Below are positions 52,542-60,440 of a stretch of DNA of 64,000 bases, piece by piece. A program made the translations under genes and the position numbers. Positions within the stretch are counted from its first letter, which is position 1. Each line of letters begins with the position of its first letter. Under the pieces are notes generated by a model, which saw nothing but the letters and a program-made list of their open reading frames with translations, did not search any database and was not told the origin of the DNA. Source of the DNA: Bacillus pseudomycoides DSM 12442 (GTDB lineage: Bacteria; Bacillota; Bacilli; Bacillales; Bacillaceae_G); the NCBI RefSeq assembly GCF_000161455.1, contig NZ_CM000745.1:876542-940541 (forward strand), in the 5' to 3' direction.

Positions 52542-52602
52542 TTCATATCCTTATTGCGGGTAGTGACAGTTTCGCTGGTACTACCCGCAATAAGGATATG
52601 AA
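52542..52602. other. 23-bp perfect inverted repeat
   Basis: TTCATATCCTTATTGCGGG plus TAGT (52542-52564) is repeated in reverse at 52580-52602 around a 15-base loop. It begins right after the integrase relic's stop. It could be a terminator (T6 follows 5 bases later) or a remnant of a recombination site. Confidence 0.7.
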
Positions 52603-52759
52603 AGCTATTTTTTATGAGGTGGATTTTAATTGTGTCTTTTGAGTTGAATATTCTGATAATTATTTCTCAAGTTATTTATATATTTAGAGGGATATACAAT
52701 TTGTGGAAAAGTGATAATATTTAGATAATTACAGTTGTAAACGAGGGGGATGAATTTCT

Positions 52760-53854
52760 ATGAGTGCACATGTAGTAACGAAAGAACAGATTAAGCATTC
52801 ATTAGACGCTTGGTATCAGTCAATGCTGCAACAACAAGTAGAGAAAGCGACACGATTGAAAGAGGAAATTGAATCAAAAATTAATCATATGGAAGAAGAT
52901 CAAAACATATTGTTTTATTATTCATTATTAGATTTTCGCTATCAAGTGTTAGCAGATCGTTTAAGTATTACAAGCAATAGCTTCGATAAAATTGATTCCT
53001 TGTCTCTTCCGAATGATCTGCTTTTAACACATTATTATCATCTCTTTAAAGGTATTCATCTAATGTTCATTTCGAATTACAAAGAATCTGAAATACATTT
53101 TGAGAAAGCTAAAGAATTATTAAAGCAAGTTTCTAATCCGATAGAACAAGCTGAATTTCATCAACACTTTGCTGTATTGTATCACCATACTTACAAAATG
53201 CTATCTTCTATTGAATATATAAATAAAGCGAAAGTGATATTTTTAAATCAAGAAGGATATGAAGTCAAAGTTGCATCCTGTGAAAATATTATAGGGACAG
53301 CTTGTATATTTTTAAAACAATTTGAACAAGCCGAAGAACATTTAAATCGTGCAATTGACATTTTACAGAAAGCTAAAGAAGATAAGCTAATTTTAATAGT
53401 TAGACATAATCTAGGTTTATTGTATGCTACCCAAAATCTATCCACTTTAGCTATTCGTCATTTATCAGAAGTAACAGAGAAACTTCCTAATCATATCAAA
53501 GCCATTTTCCTACAAGCAAGGGAACATTATAAATTAGGTGAAATAAATATTGCACAAAAATTAATTGAAAACGGTTTAAATATTTGTTCTGCAGTAGGAA
53601 ACAAAGAATATATGTATCACTTCAACATTTTGAAAAGACTAAATGAAAGATGTTCAATGGATTTAGTGGAAAAAGAGATAAAAGAAGGACTATTTTACTT
53701 CGAAAAACAAGGATTATGGGATTATGTTGAAGAATATGGTGAGTTGTTAGCTGTCGAATTTCGTAAATTGAATAATCATGAAAAAGTAAGTGATTATTTT
53801 AATATCTGTTATGAAGCGAAACAAAAATTATTAAGTAGAGGAGCGTTAAAATAA
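52760..53854 (+). CDS. Rap-family phosphatase/regulator
   Basis: A 364-residue protein of the Rap family: an N-terminal three-helix bundle (residues 1-70) and TPR repeats (about 100-350, for example IGTACIFLKQFEQAEEHLNRAI). The sequence EEDQNILFYY carries the Glu-Asp-Gln triad; the matching Gln of RapH removes phosphate from Spo0F, so a role in delaying sporulation is plausible. GAGGGGGATG precedes the ATG by a normal gap. The phr gene overlaps its stop by one base. Control by the Phr peptide is inferred from the family. Confidence 0.9.
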   Translation: MSAHVVTKEQIKHSLDAWYQSMLQQQVEKATRLKEEIESKINHMEEDQNILFYYSLLDFRYQVLADRLSITSNSFDKIDSLSLPNDLLLTHYYHLFKGIHLMFISNYKESEIHFEKAKELLKQVSNPIEQAEFHQHFAVLYHHTYKMLSSIEYINKAKVIFLNQEGYEVKVASCENIIGTACIFLKQFEQAEEHLNRAIDILQKAKEDKLILIVRHNLGLLYATQNLSTLAIRHLSEVTEKLPNHIKAIFLQAREHYKLGEINIAQKLIENGLNICSAVGNKEYMYHFNILKRLNERCSMDLVEKEIKEGLFYFEKQGLWDYVEEYGELLAVEFRKLNNHEKVSDYFNICYEAKQKLLSRGALK

Positions 53855-54051
53855 TGAAAAAATTGGGTGTTATTACTGTTGGTTTATCTGTTATCGGAAT
53901 TCTTTCCCTTGGATTAAATCATTTTGCTGAAACACAACAAGCTACTCACGCAGACCATTTCATATCAAAGCCTGATTTAGCATATAGCGTTAGCGATACA
54001 TCTACCTATTCATATACTGATGGAAACACCGGTATAAGTGCTTCAGAATAG
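53854..54051 (+). CDS. Phr pheromone precursor
   Basis: A 65-residue precursor with a Sec signal peptide (LGVITVGLSVIGILSLGL) and a hydrophilic tail ending YSYTDGNTGISASE. Like other Phr peptides it should be exported, trimmed to a 5-7 residue signal, re-imported by Opp and bound by its Rap. The mature peptide probably lies in the last 15-20 residues, but I cannot tell where. It overlaps rap by one base (TAATG). Confidence 0.85.
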   Translation: MKKLGVITVGLSVIGILSLGLNHFAETQQATHADHFISKPDLAYSVSDTSTYSYTDGNTGISASE

Positions 54052-54094
54052 ACCACGAACACCTATAATGAATACTCATGTAGACCTATAACAA

Positions 54095-54138
54095 AAAGAA
54101 GAACGTTTACCCTCACTAAAAGGCGTTCTTCTTTTATT
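54095..54138 (+). terminator. terminator of rap-phr
   Basis: AGAAGAACG pairs with CGTTCTTCT, followed by TTTATTTG. Confidence 0.75.
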
Positions 54139-54189
54139 TGTCTTCTTTATCCTTCATTTCTATAAGTATATAAAACTTTTGAAAAATGA

Positions 54190-54218
54190 TTGACCTACTT
54201 TTTGTTTGTAACTATAAT
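54190..54218 (+). promoter_or_regulatory. sigma-A-type promoter of the alpha/beta hydrolase
   Basis: TTGACC, a 17-base spacer and TATAAT. The transcript would have a leader of about 200 bases with the hairpin at 54307-54341. Confidence 0.7.
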
Positions 54219-54306
54219 GATTACAAGAGAGTTGAACAGTACGAAAATAATCAAATACAAGAAATATCCCAATGCATTCTTACTTAGAGAGAAAGCATAT
54301 TTTTTT

Positions 54307-54341
54307 GATACAGTTGTAACCTAAATGGTTACGACTGTATC
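54307..54341. other. 15-bp hairpin in the hydrolase leader
   Basis: GATACAGTTGTAACC pairs with GGTTACGACTGTATC (one mismatch) around TAAAT. No U-run follows on either strand, so it does not look like a terminator. Confidence 0.5.
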
Positions 54342-54425
54342 GGCTATAAAATAATGACAAAAAGTGAAAGCTTATGTTAAGTGTATTTTTTCATGATTTA
54401 AAGTAGCGGAAAGGAGACAATAAAT

Positions 54426-55310
54426 TTGAAACGATTAAAGTTCTATGTAATTAGCTGCCTTGTTCTTGTCGTATTAGTGATTTGTAATATCGTTGAGAAA
54501 CCGACAGCAAAAGTAGAAGAAGTAAAAAATACTGTTGCAACAAAATTGAACACAACAGAAAAAATGGCAGAAATTGATGGGCAAACAATATATTTTAAAC
54601 AAATTGGTGAAGGACAACCGCCGCTTCTTATGCTTCATGGCTTTGGAGGTTCTTCTGATGGATTTCGTGATATTTATCCAGAATTAGCGAAAGATCATAC
54701 GATCATTGCAGTTGATATTTTAGGATTTGGTCGTTCTTCGAAGCCAATGGATTTTCAGTATTCATTTCCAGCGCAAGCAAATATATATTATAAGTTAATG
54801 AAAAAATTAGGCTATGATAAGTTTGCGGTGCTTGGTCATTCAATGGGGGGAGAGATTTCTCTTAATTTAACATACCTATATCCTGAGGCGATTACGCACC
54901 TTATTTTAGCGGACTCGACAGGAATAGAATCCTTCCAGCAAAAAGAAGGTTTCCAAAAGCCGAATTTATCGGTTGATTTAAATACGGTATCTACCATTAC
55001 GGATTATGATAAAAATGCGGTGAAAAATAGAAGAGATGATAAAGAGCATTATAGTGAATTAAGTAAGATGAGAGAACATCGATTAGCGATGGATGCGAAT
55101 GAAATCAAGGTGCCGACCTTAATCATTTGGGGCAGAAATGATAAAAGCGTTTCATGGAAAAATGGTGAAGCATATCATCAACTATTTAAAAATAGTACAT
55201 TCCATATTATTGAAAAAGGGTATCATGCTCCGTTCCGTCAAGAGCCGGAAGAGTTTATGAAATATGTCCAAGCTTTTTTTGAAAAGCATGCTGTATCCAT
55301 CAATGAATAA
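54426..55310 (+). CDS. membrane-anchored alpha/beta hydrolase
   Basis: A 294-residue protein. N-terminal signal anchor (FYVISCLVLVVLVICNIV), then the hydrolase fold: oxyanion motif LMLHGFGGSSDGF, nucleophile elbow GHSMGGE, acid in IIWGRNDKSV and His in KGYHAPF. The domain should face outward. The substrate is unknown; relatives include esterases and haloperoxidase-like enzymes. It starts with TTG behind AAAGGAG. Confidence 0.85.
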   Translation: MKRLKFYVISCLVLVVLVICNIVEKPTAKVEEVKNTVATKLNTTEKMAEIDGQTIYFKQIGEGQPPLLMLHGFGGSSDGFRDIYPELAKDHTIIAVDILGFGRSSKPMDFQYSFPAQANIYYKLMKKLGYDKFAVLGHSMGGEISLNLTYLYPEAITHLILADSTGIESFQQKEGFQKPNLSVDLNTVSTITDYDKNAVKNRRDDKEHYSELSKMREHRLAMDANEIKVPTLIIWGRNDKSVSWKNGEAYHQLFKNSTFHIIEKGYHAPFRQEPEEFMKYVQAFFEKHAVSINE

Positions 55311-55352
55311 AATTACCCGTTCCTTCTTTCATAATTAAGAAGATGATTCAAA

Positions 55353-55386
55353 CAAAGGTTCTGCTATTTAGGGCAGAACCTTTTTA
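55353..55386 (+). terminator. terminator
   Basis: AAGGTTCTGC pairs with GCAGAACCTT around TATTTAGG, then TTT. Confidence 0.85.
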
Positions 55387-55457
55387 TTTTGCTATCTTAT
55401 GTATTTCACCCTGCATAAAAAAATATTTCTCAACATTTTATTTGTTGAAAAATATTG

Positions 55458-55481
55458 AATATTCGTCATAATACGAATATT
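55458..55481. promoter_or_regulatory. candidate operator upstream of the InhA-type gene
   Basis: AATATTCGT and ACGAATATT form perfect 9-bp arms with a 6-base centre, 54 bases before the start. The binding factor is unknown. Confidence 0.5.
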
Positions 55482-55534
55482 ATGTTGTTATCGACAAAAA
55501 AACGATAGTTCGCAAACAACGGGGAGGAAATGCA

Positions 55535-57922
55535 TTGAAAAAGAATAAGAAGTTAAAACCTTTATCAGTATTAGCAACAGCGGCAGTGCTAAGTAGTACT
55601 TTTGCATTTGGAAGTCAAGCAGCATATGCTGAAACACCATCATTATCTCTACCAATAGATGAGCATTTAATACCGGATGAGCGTTTGGCAGAAGCATTAA
55701 AAGAACGGGGAGTCATTGATCAATCTGCATCACAAGCTGAGACGTCAAAGGCTGTTGAAAAGTATGTTGAGAAAAAGAAAGGGGAAAACCCTGGGAAAGA
55801 AATCATTACAGAAGATAGTCTTACGCAAGAAGCTTCTGATTTTATGAAAAAAGTAAAAGATGCAAAAATGAAGGAAAATGAACAGGCGCAGCAGCCAACA
55901 GCAGGACCAGTAGCTGGACAAGATGCAGGATTGAATCCTAGAAAATTAAATGGAAAAGTACCTACTACACCAGCAAAGCAAGAAGAGTACAATGGAACTG
56001 TTCGAAAAGATAAAGTGCTTGTTTTACTCGTAGAATTTAGCGATTTTAAACATAATAATATTGATCAAGCGCCAGGATATATGTATTCTAAGGACTTTAA
56101 TCGTGAGCATTATCAAAAAATGTTATTTGGTGATGAGCCATTTACGCTATTTGATGGGTCAAAAATTAACACATTCAAGCAATATTATGAAGAGCAATCA
56201 GGTGGTAGCTACACAGTTGATGGAACTGTAACGGAGTGGCTTACTGTTCCAGGAAAAGCTTCTGATTATGGTGCAGATGCTGGTACCGGTCATGATAATA
56301 AAGGACCTTTAGGACCGCGTGATTTTGTGAAGGAAGCATTAAAAGCAGCAGTAGCAAAAGGGATTAACTTAGCTGATTTTGACCAATTTGATCAGTACGA
56401 TCAAGATGGAGATGGTAATAAAAATGAGCCAGATGGCATTATTGATCATTTAATGGTTGTTCATGCTGGCGTGGGTCAAGAAGCTGGCGGCGGTAAATTG
56501 AAAGATGATGCGATTTGGTCTCACCGTTCAAAACTTGGATCAAAACCATATGCAATTGATGGAACACAAGCTTCTGTTCCGAATTGGGGCGGAAAGATGG
56601 CTGCATACGATTATACAATCGAGCCTGAAGATGGAGCAGTAGGTGTGTTTGCCCATGAGTACGGTCATGATTTAGGCTTACCGGATGAGTACGATACAAA
56701 GTACACTGGACAAGGTGAACCAGTTGAATCTTGGTCTATTATGAGCGGCGGCAGCTGGGCTGGAAAGATTGCAGGAACAGAGCCAACAAGTTTTTCACCA
56801 CAAAATAAAGAGTTTTTCCAAAAGAATATGAAGGGTAACTGGGCGAATATCGTTGAGGTAGATTATGATAAACTTGGCACGGGAATCGGTGCTGCAACAT
56901 ATTTAGATCAAAGTGTTACGAAATCAAAACGGCCAGGAATCGTTCGCGTTAACTTGCCGGACAAAGATATAAAAAATATCGAATCGGCATTTGGTACGAA
57001 GTTTTATTACAGTACAAAAGGAAATGACATTCATACAACACTTGAGACACCAGTATTTGATTTAACAAATGCAACGGATGCTAAGTTTGATTATAAGGCA
57101 TTCTATGAGCTTGAAGCGAAGTATGATTTCCTTGACGTGTACGCTATTGCAGAAGATGGAACGAAGACACGTATTGATAGAATGGGCGAAAAAGACGTAA
57201 AAGGCGGTATGGATACAACTGATGGTAAGTGGGTTGATAAATCATACGATTTAAGCCAATTCAAAGGGAAAAAAGTAAAACTGCAATTTGAGTATTTAAC
57301 AGATATTGCAGTAGCTTATAAAGGATTTGCATTAGATAATGCAGCATTAACTGTAGATGGCAAAGTTGTTTTCTCTGATGATGCAGAAGGACAACCTGCA
57401 ATGACGTTAAAAGGATTTACTGTGTCTAACGGATTTGAACAGAAAAAACATAACTACTATGTAGAGTGGAGAAATTACGCTGGTTCTGACATGGCGTTAC
57501 AACATGCACGTGGCCCAGTCTTTAATACAGGAATGGTTGTATGGTATGCGGATCAAAGCTTTACAGATAACTGGGTAGGCGTTCATCCAGGTGAAGGGTT
57601 CTTAGGCGTAGTAGATTCTCATCCAGAGGCAATCGTAGGGACATTAAACGGACAACCGACTGTGAAGAGCAGTACGCGTTATCAAATTGCCGATGCTGCA
57701 TTCTCATTTGATCAAACGCCAGCATGGAAAGTAGATTCGCCAACTCGCGGTATCTTTGACTATAAAGGATTACCAGGCGTTGCGAAATTTGATGATTCTA
57801 AGCAGTATATCAACAGCATCATTCCAGATGCAGGACGTAAGTTGCCGAAACTAGGATTGAAGTTTGAGGTAGTAGGACAAGCTGAAGACAAGTCTGCAGG
57901 TGCAGTTTGGATTCATCGATAG
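55535..57922 (+). CDS. immune inhibitor A family metalloprotease (M6)
   Basis: A 795-residue secreted protease: signal peptide (VLATAAVLSSTFAFGSQAAYA), pro-region to about 110, catalytic domain with the zinc motif HEYGHDLGLPDEYD (HExxHxxGxxxxD) and the Met-turn WSIMSGGSW, then C-terminal domains (VDGKVVFSDDAEG). Length and motifs are those of InhA1-InhA3 of B. cereus, which degrade host and insect antibacterial proteins. Details differ from InhA1 and InhA2 as I recall them, so it may be InhA3 or another paralogue. It starts with TTG behind GGGAGG. Confidence 0.9.
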   Translation: MKKNKKLKPLSVLATAAVLSSTFAFGSQAAYAETPSLSLPIDEHLIPDERLAEALKERGVIDQSASQAETSKAVEKYVEKKKGENPGKEIITEDSLTQEASDFMKKVKDAKMKENEQAQQPTAGPVAGQDAGLNPRKLNGKVPTTPAKQEEYNGTVRKDKVLVLLVEFSDFKHNNIDQAPGYMYSKDFNREHYQKMLFGDEPFTLFDGSKINTFKQYYEEQSGGSYTVDGTVTEWLTVPGKASDYGADAGTGHDNKGPLGPRDFVKEALKAAVAKGINLADFDQFDQYDQDGDGNKNEPDGIIDHLMVVHAGVGQEAGGGKLKDDAIWSHRSKLGSKPYAIDGTQASVPNWGGKMAAYDYTIEPEDGAVGVFAHEYGHDLGLPDEYDTKYTGQGEPVESWSIMSGGSWAGKIAGTEPTSFSPQNKEFFQKNMKGNWANIVEVDYDKLGTGIGAATYLDQSVTKSKRPGIVRVNLPDKDIKNIESAFGTKFYYSTKGNDIHTTLETPVFDLTNATDAKFDYKAFYELEAKYDFLDVYAIAEDGTKTRIDRMGEKDVKGGMDTTDGKWVDKSYDLSQFKGKKVKLQFEYLTDIAVAYKGFALDNAALTVDGKVVFSDDAEGQPAMTLKGFTVSNGFEQKKHNYYVEWRNYAGSDMALQHARGPVFNTGMVVWYADQSFTDNWVGVHPGEGFLGVVDSHPEAIVGTLNGQPTVKSSTRYQIADAAFSFDQTPAWKVDSPTRGIFDYKGLPGVAKFDDSKQYINSIIPDAGRKLPKLGLKFEVVGQAEDKSAGAVWIHR

Positions 57923-57929
57923 AATTTTA

Positions 57930-57979
57930 AAGACAGTACTTCTATCTACGGTGATTGTAGATGGGAGTACTGCTTTACT
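57930..57979 (+). terminator. terminator of the InhA-type gene
   Basis: CAGTACT-TC-TATCTAC pairs with GTAGAT-GGG-AGTACTG, followed by CTTTACTTG. Confidence 0.6.
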
Positions 57980-58066
57980 TGTTTGAAAAAGAAATTGTCA
58001 TAACTCTTGTCCTACCTTCATATAGTGAAACTAACAAGGCTTGTCTCAGGAAAGGAAGGGCGAAGA

Positions 58067-58267
58067 GTGGAAACTTTACCATGGTGGATTTATCTTGTTA
58101 TTATCGGGATTGTCGTAAGTGGTTACATGGTTTTATATACTTCGAAAAAAGAGCAAGATATGGATAATGAGTTTATTGAAAAAGAAGGCGAAGTATATAT
58201 GAAGCGTTTAGAAGAAGAACGCGAGAGACGTAATCAAGAGAGTGATAAGGATTCTGTGTTGCTTTAA
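58067..58267 (+). CDS. yhaL: YhaL-like sporulation protein
   Basis: A 66-residue protein with one N-terminal helix (WWIYLVIIGIVVSGYMVLY) and a charged tail (EKEGEVYMKRLEEERERRN), as in YhaL, a forespore/mother-cell small membrane protein encoded next to yhaM in B. subtilis. I take the GTG at 58067, because AAAGGAAGGG is spaced for it; the frame is open further upstream without a site. Confidence 0.8.
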   Translation: METLPWWIYLVIIGIVVSGYMVLYTSKKEQDMDNEFIEKEGEVYMKRLEEERERRNQESDKDSVLL

Positions 58268-58272
58268 TCCTA

Positions 58273-58313
58273 GTAAAGAGTGAGTAACTAATCGGTTATT
58301 CACTCTTTTTTTG
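58273..58313 (+). terminator. terminator after yhaL
   Basis: AGAGTGA-GTAAC pairs with GTTAT-TCACTCT, then TTTTTT. 58314-58507 has no gene; it carries several TCGATAT/CGATATAT-like words also found near 63860-63890. Confidence 0.8.
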
Positions 58314-58507
58314 CGCCATCATTATATTGGCGATTTTTAAGATATATCGACCGTTTCTCGTCATATATCGGCAATTGGACATAGGATATCGACTGTTCAA
58401 CACAATGCGACAAGAATGAGAATTAAAAATTTCTCTTGCTAGCTTTTCTTTTCGCTTAAATTGTGTACTATAAAAGGTAGGAAGACGTAAAGAAGGGGAC
58501 TTTTTGA

Positions 58508-59065
58508 ATGGAATTTCATGAACAAAATATTTTGCCAGCTGTTCGGCAAATAAAAGATTTAGAAAAGTTACTATATAGTTCTTATGAGTATATTGTTATT
58601 TTAGACATTCATATCGGTCAATTGAAAAGTGTTGTTGCACTTGCGAAGCAGCATTGTAAAAAGGTATTTTTACATGTCGATTTAATTCACGGTTTGCAAA
58701 GCGATGGCCATGCGACAGAGTTTTTATGCCAAGAGTATAAGCCATATGGACTATTGTCGACAAAGGCAAGTGTAATTATGAAGGCGAAGCAAAAGGGTGT
58801 TGTCGCGATTCAACGTATCTTTTTAATTGATTCGAGTGCGATGGAAAAGAGTTGTAATCTTTTAGAGAAAACAAAGCCGGATTATATTGAGGTGCTTCCC
58901 GGAGCTTTAACAGGTGTGATTGCTGAGGTGAAAGAACGGACGGGCGTACCGATTTTAGCAGGCGGATTTATTCGTACGGTTGATGATGTAGAAAGAGCGT
59001 TATCCGCTGGTGCGACGGCGATTACAACGTCGAAAAAAGAACTCTGGAAACATTACCAAAGATAG
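58508..59065 (+). CDS. glpP: GlpP, glycerol-3-phosphate antiterminator
   Basis: A 185-residue protein matching GlpP throughout: FHEQNILPAVRQIKDLEKLL, LHVDLIHGLQSDGHATEFL, GLLSTKASVIMKAKQKG, then GVPILAGGFIRTVDDVERAL and TTSKKELWKH. It has a TIM-barrel-like fold. With glycerol-3-phosphate it binds leader RNAs of glp genes and prevents termination, also stabilising the mRNA. Both downstream operons have the expected leader hairpins. GGGGA precedes the ATG. Confidence 0.95.
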   Translation: MEFHEQNILPAVRQIKDLEKLLYSSYEYIVILDIHIGQLKSVVALAKQHCKKVFLHVDLIHGLQSDGHATEFLCQEYKPYGLLSTKASVIMKAKQKGVVAIQRIFLIDSSAMEKSCNLLEKTKPDYIEVLPGALTGVIAEVKERTGVPILAGGFIRTVDDVERALSAGATAITTSKKELWKHYQR

Positions 59066-59066
59066 A

Positions 59067-59370
59067 AAAAGCTTTCTTTTAGGCGGAGAGAGGATCCGTC
59101 TGAGCATAGAAGCGGTCAGTACCCATTTTCGTCCCATGCCGTATGAAAACAAAGAGAGAAAATGAGTGGAAGACCGCTTTTGTTTACAAAGCCGCGATTT
59201 ATATGTGGGAAAACCGAAATAAAAGCTTTCTTTTAGGCGGGAAAGAGGATCCGCCTGTGTAAAGAAGCGGTCAGTACCTAATTTCGCCTTATGCCTTGTA
59301 CAAACAAAGGGAGAAAGTGAGTGAAAGACCGCTTTTTTCTCGTAACAGTGGCTTGTATGTTGAGAAAAAT
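59067..59370 (+). repeat. tandem 154-bp structured element (two copies)
   Basis: Copies start at 59067 and 59221. Each has a hairpin AGGCGG-N10-CC(G)TCT (copy 1 CCGTCT, copy 2 CCGCCT: a G-U to G-C compensatory change) and a long-range stem GAAGCGGTC ... GACCGCTTTT ending in a T-run. The two stems are kept while the loops vary, so the unit may act as RNA. A partial third copy is at 39050. Confidence 0.7.
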
Positions 59371-59400
59371 AAAAAGTGTCGAAAATGTGAAAAGAATGTA

Positions 59401-59429
59401 TTGACACCGCTTTCATTTAAGGTTAACAT
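59401..59429 (+). promoter_or_regulatory. glpF promoter overlapped by a perfect cre site
   Basis: TTGACA (59401-59406), 17 bases, TAACAT (59424-59429). TGACACCGCTTTCA (59402-59415) reads on the minus strand TGAAAGCGGTGTCA, a full match to the cre consensus. CcpA would block this promoter. Confidence 0.8.
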
Positions 59430-59465
59430 TATAGATAAGTTAATAAACGTGACGGAGAAAAGAAG

Positions 59466-59530
59466 AGATCCACATTTCATTGTTTCTATATTTTTTATAT
59501 AGAAGCATGCCAGGTGTGGATCTTTTTCTT
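59466..59530 (+). promoter_or_regulatory. GlpP-controlled attenuator before glpF
   Basis: AGATCCACA (59466-59474) pairs with TGTGGATCT (59515-59523), followed by TTTTCTTTT. The interior carries TTCTATA and TATAGAAGC (59484-59506). The same plan with TATAGAAGC is in the glpD leader. GlpP control is inferred from B. subtilis. Confidence 0.75.
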
Positions 59531-59605
59531 TTGAAAAAAAACGAATGGCCATTCATTTTACCTCTATCACATTGGAATTATTTAAATTGATTGTGGAGGG
59601 ATTTT

Positions 59606-60427
59606 ATGTCAGCATTTTTAGGGGAGTTAATAGGGACAGCGTTGTTAATCGTTCTTGGTGGCGGCGTTTGTGCAGGCGTAAGTTTAAAGAAGTCGTTTGC
59701 TAAGGATTCTGGTTGGATTGTTATTACGATGGGCTGGGGCTTAGCGGTTGCCATCGCAGCATATGCAGTAGGATCGATTAGTGGGGCACATTTAAATCCA
59801 GCAGTAACAATTGGACTTGCTTTTAAGGGAGCGCTTCCATGGAATGATGTACCAGGTTATATCGCAGCGCAAATGATTGGTGCAATCATCGGTGCAATTA
59901 TCGTATATTTACATTACTTACCTCATTGGAAAGAAACAGAAGACCCAGGTACAAAATTAGGCGTTTTTGCAACAGGACCAGCAATTCCGAATACATTTGC
60001 AAACCTTTTAAGTGAAATGATTGGAACATTCGTTTTAGTATTTGGTATATTAGCAATTGGTGCAAATAAATTTGCGGATGGTTTAAATCCATTCGTCGTA
60101 GGTTTCTTAATCGTAAGTATTGGTTTATCATTAGGTGGAACAACAGGTTACGCAATTAACCCAGCTCGTGATTTAGGACCTCGTATTGCCCACTTCTTCT
60201 TACCGATTCCGGGTAAAGGTGGATCGAACTGGAAATATGCATGGATTCCGGTAGTAGGACCGATTTTAGGTGGATCACTTGCAGGTTTATTCCATCAAGT
60301 TGTATTTGAAGGAAAACAAAATGCAGCATTTATTTATGTGATAATTGCAACTGTGATTGTACTAGCAATCTCTTATATGACAAGTAAAAAGAGCGAAAAC
60401 AATACAAATAGTAGAAAAGTAGCATAA
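59606..60427 (+). CDS. glpF: glycerol uptake facilitator GlpF
   Basis: A 273-residue aquaglyceroporin with six helices and the two pore motifs NPA (HLNPAVTIG and YAINPARDLGPR); the Asp after the second motif is typical of glycerol channels. I start it at 59606 with GGAGGG 5-6 bases upstream; a TTG 15 bases earlier lacks a site. It begins the glpFK operon. Confidence 0.95.
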   Translation: MSAFLGELIGTALLIVLGGGVCAGVSLKKSFAKDSGWIVITMGWGLAVAIAAYAVGSISGAHLNPAVTIGLAFKGALPWNDVPGYIAAQMIGAIIGAIIVYLHYLPHWKETEDPGTKLGVFATGPAIPNTFANLLSEMIGTFVLVFGILAIGANKFADGLNPFVVGFLIVSIGLSLGGTTGYAINPARDLGPRIAHFFLPIPGKGGSNWKYAWIPVVGPILGGSLAGLFHQVVFEGKQNAAFIYVIIATVIVLAISYMTSKKSENNTNSRKVA

Positions 60428-60440
60428 GGGGGAACCGATT

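Noticed and set aside
59000..59552. Minus-strand frames between glpP and glpF
   Set aside because: They cover the structured repeats, the promoter and the attenuator; no start site or domain, so treated as chance frames.
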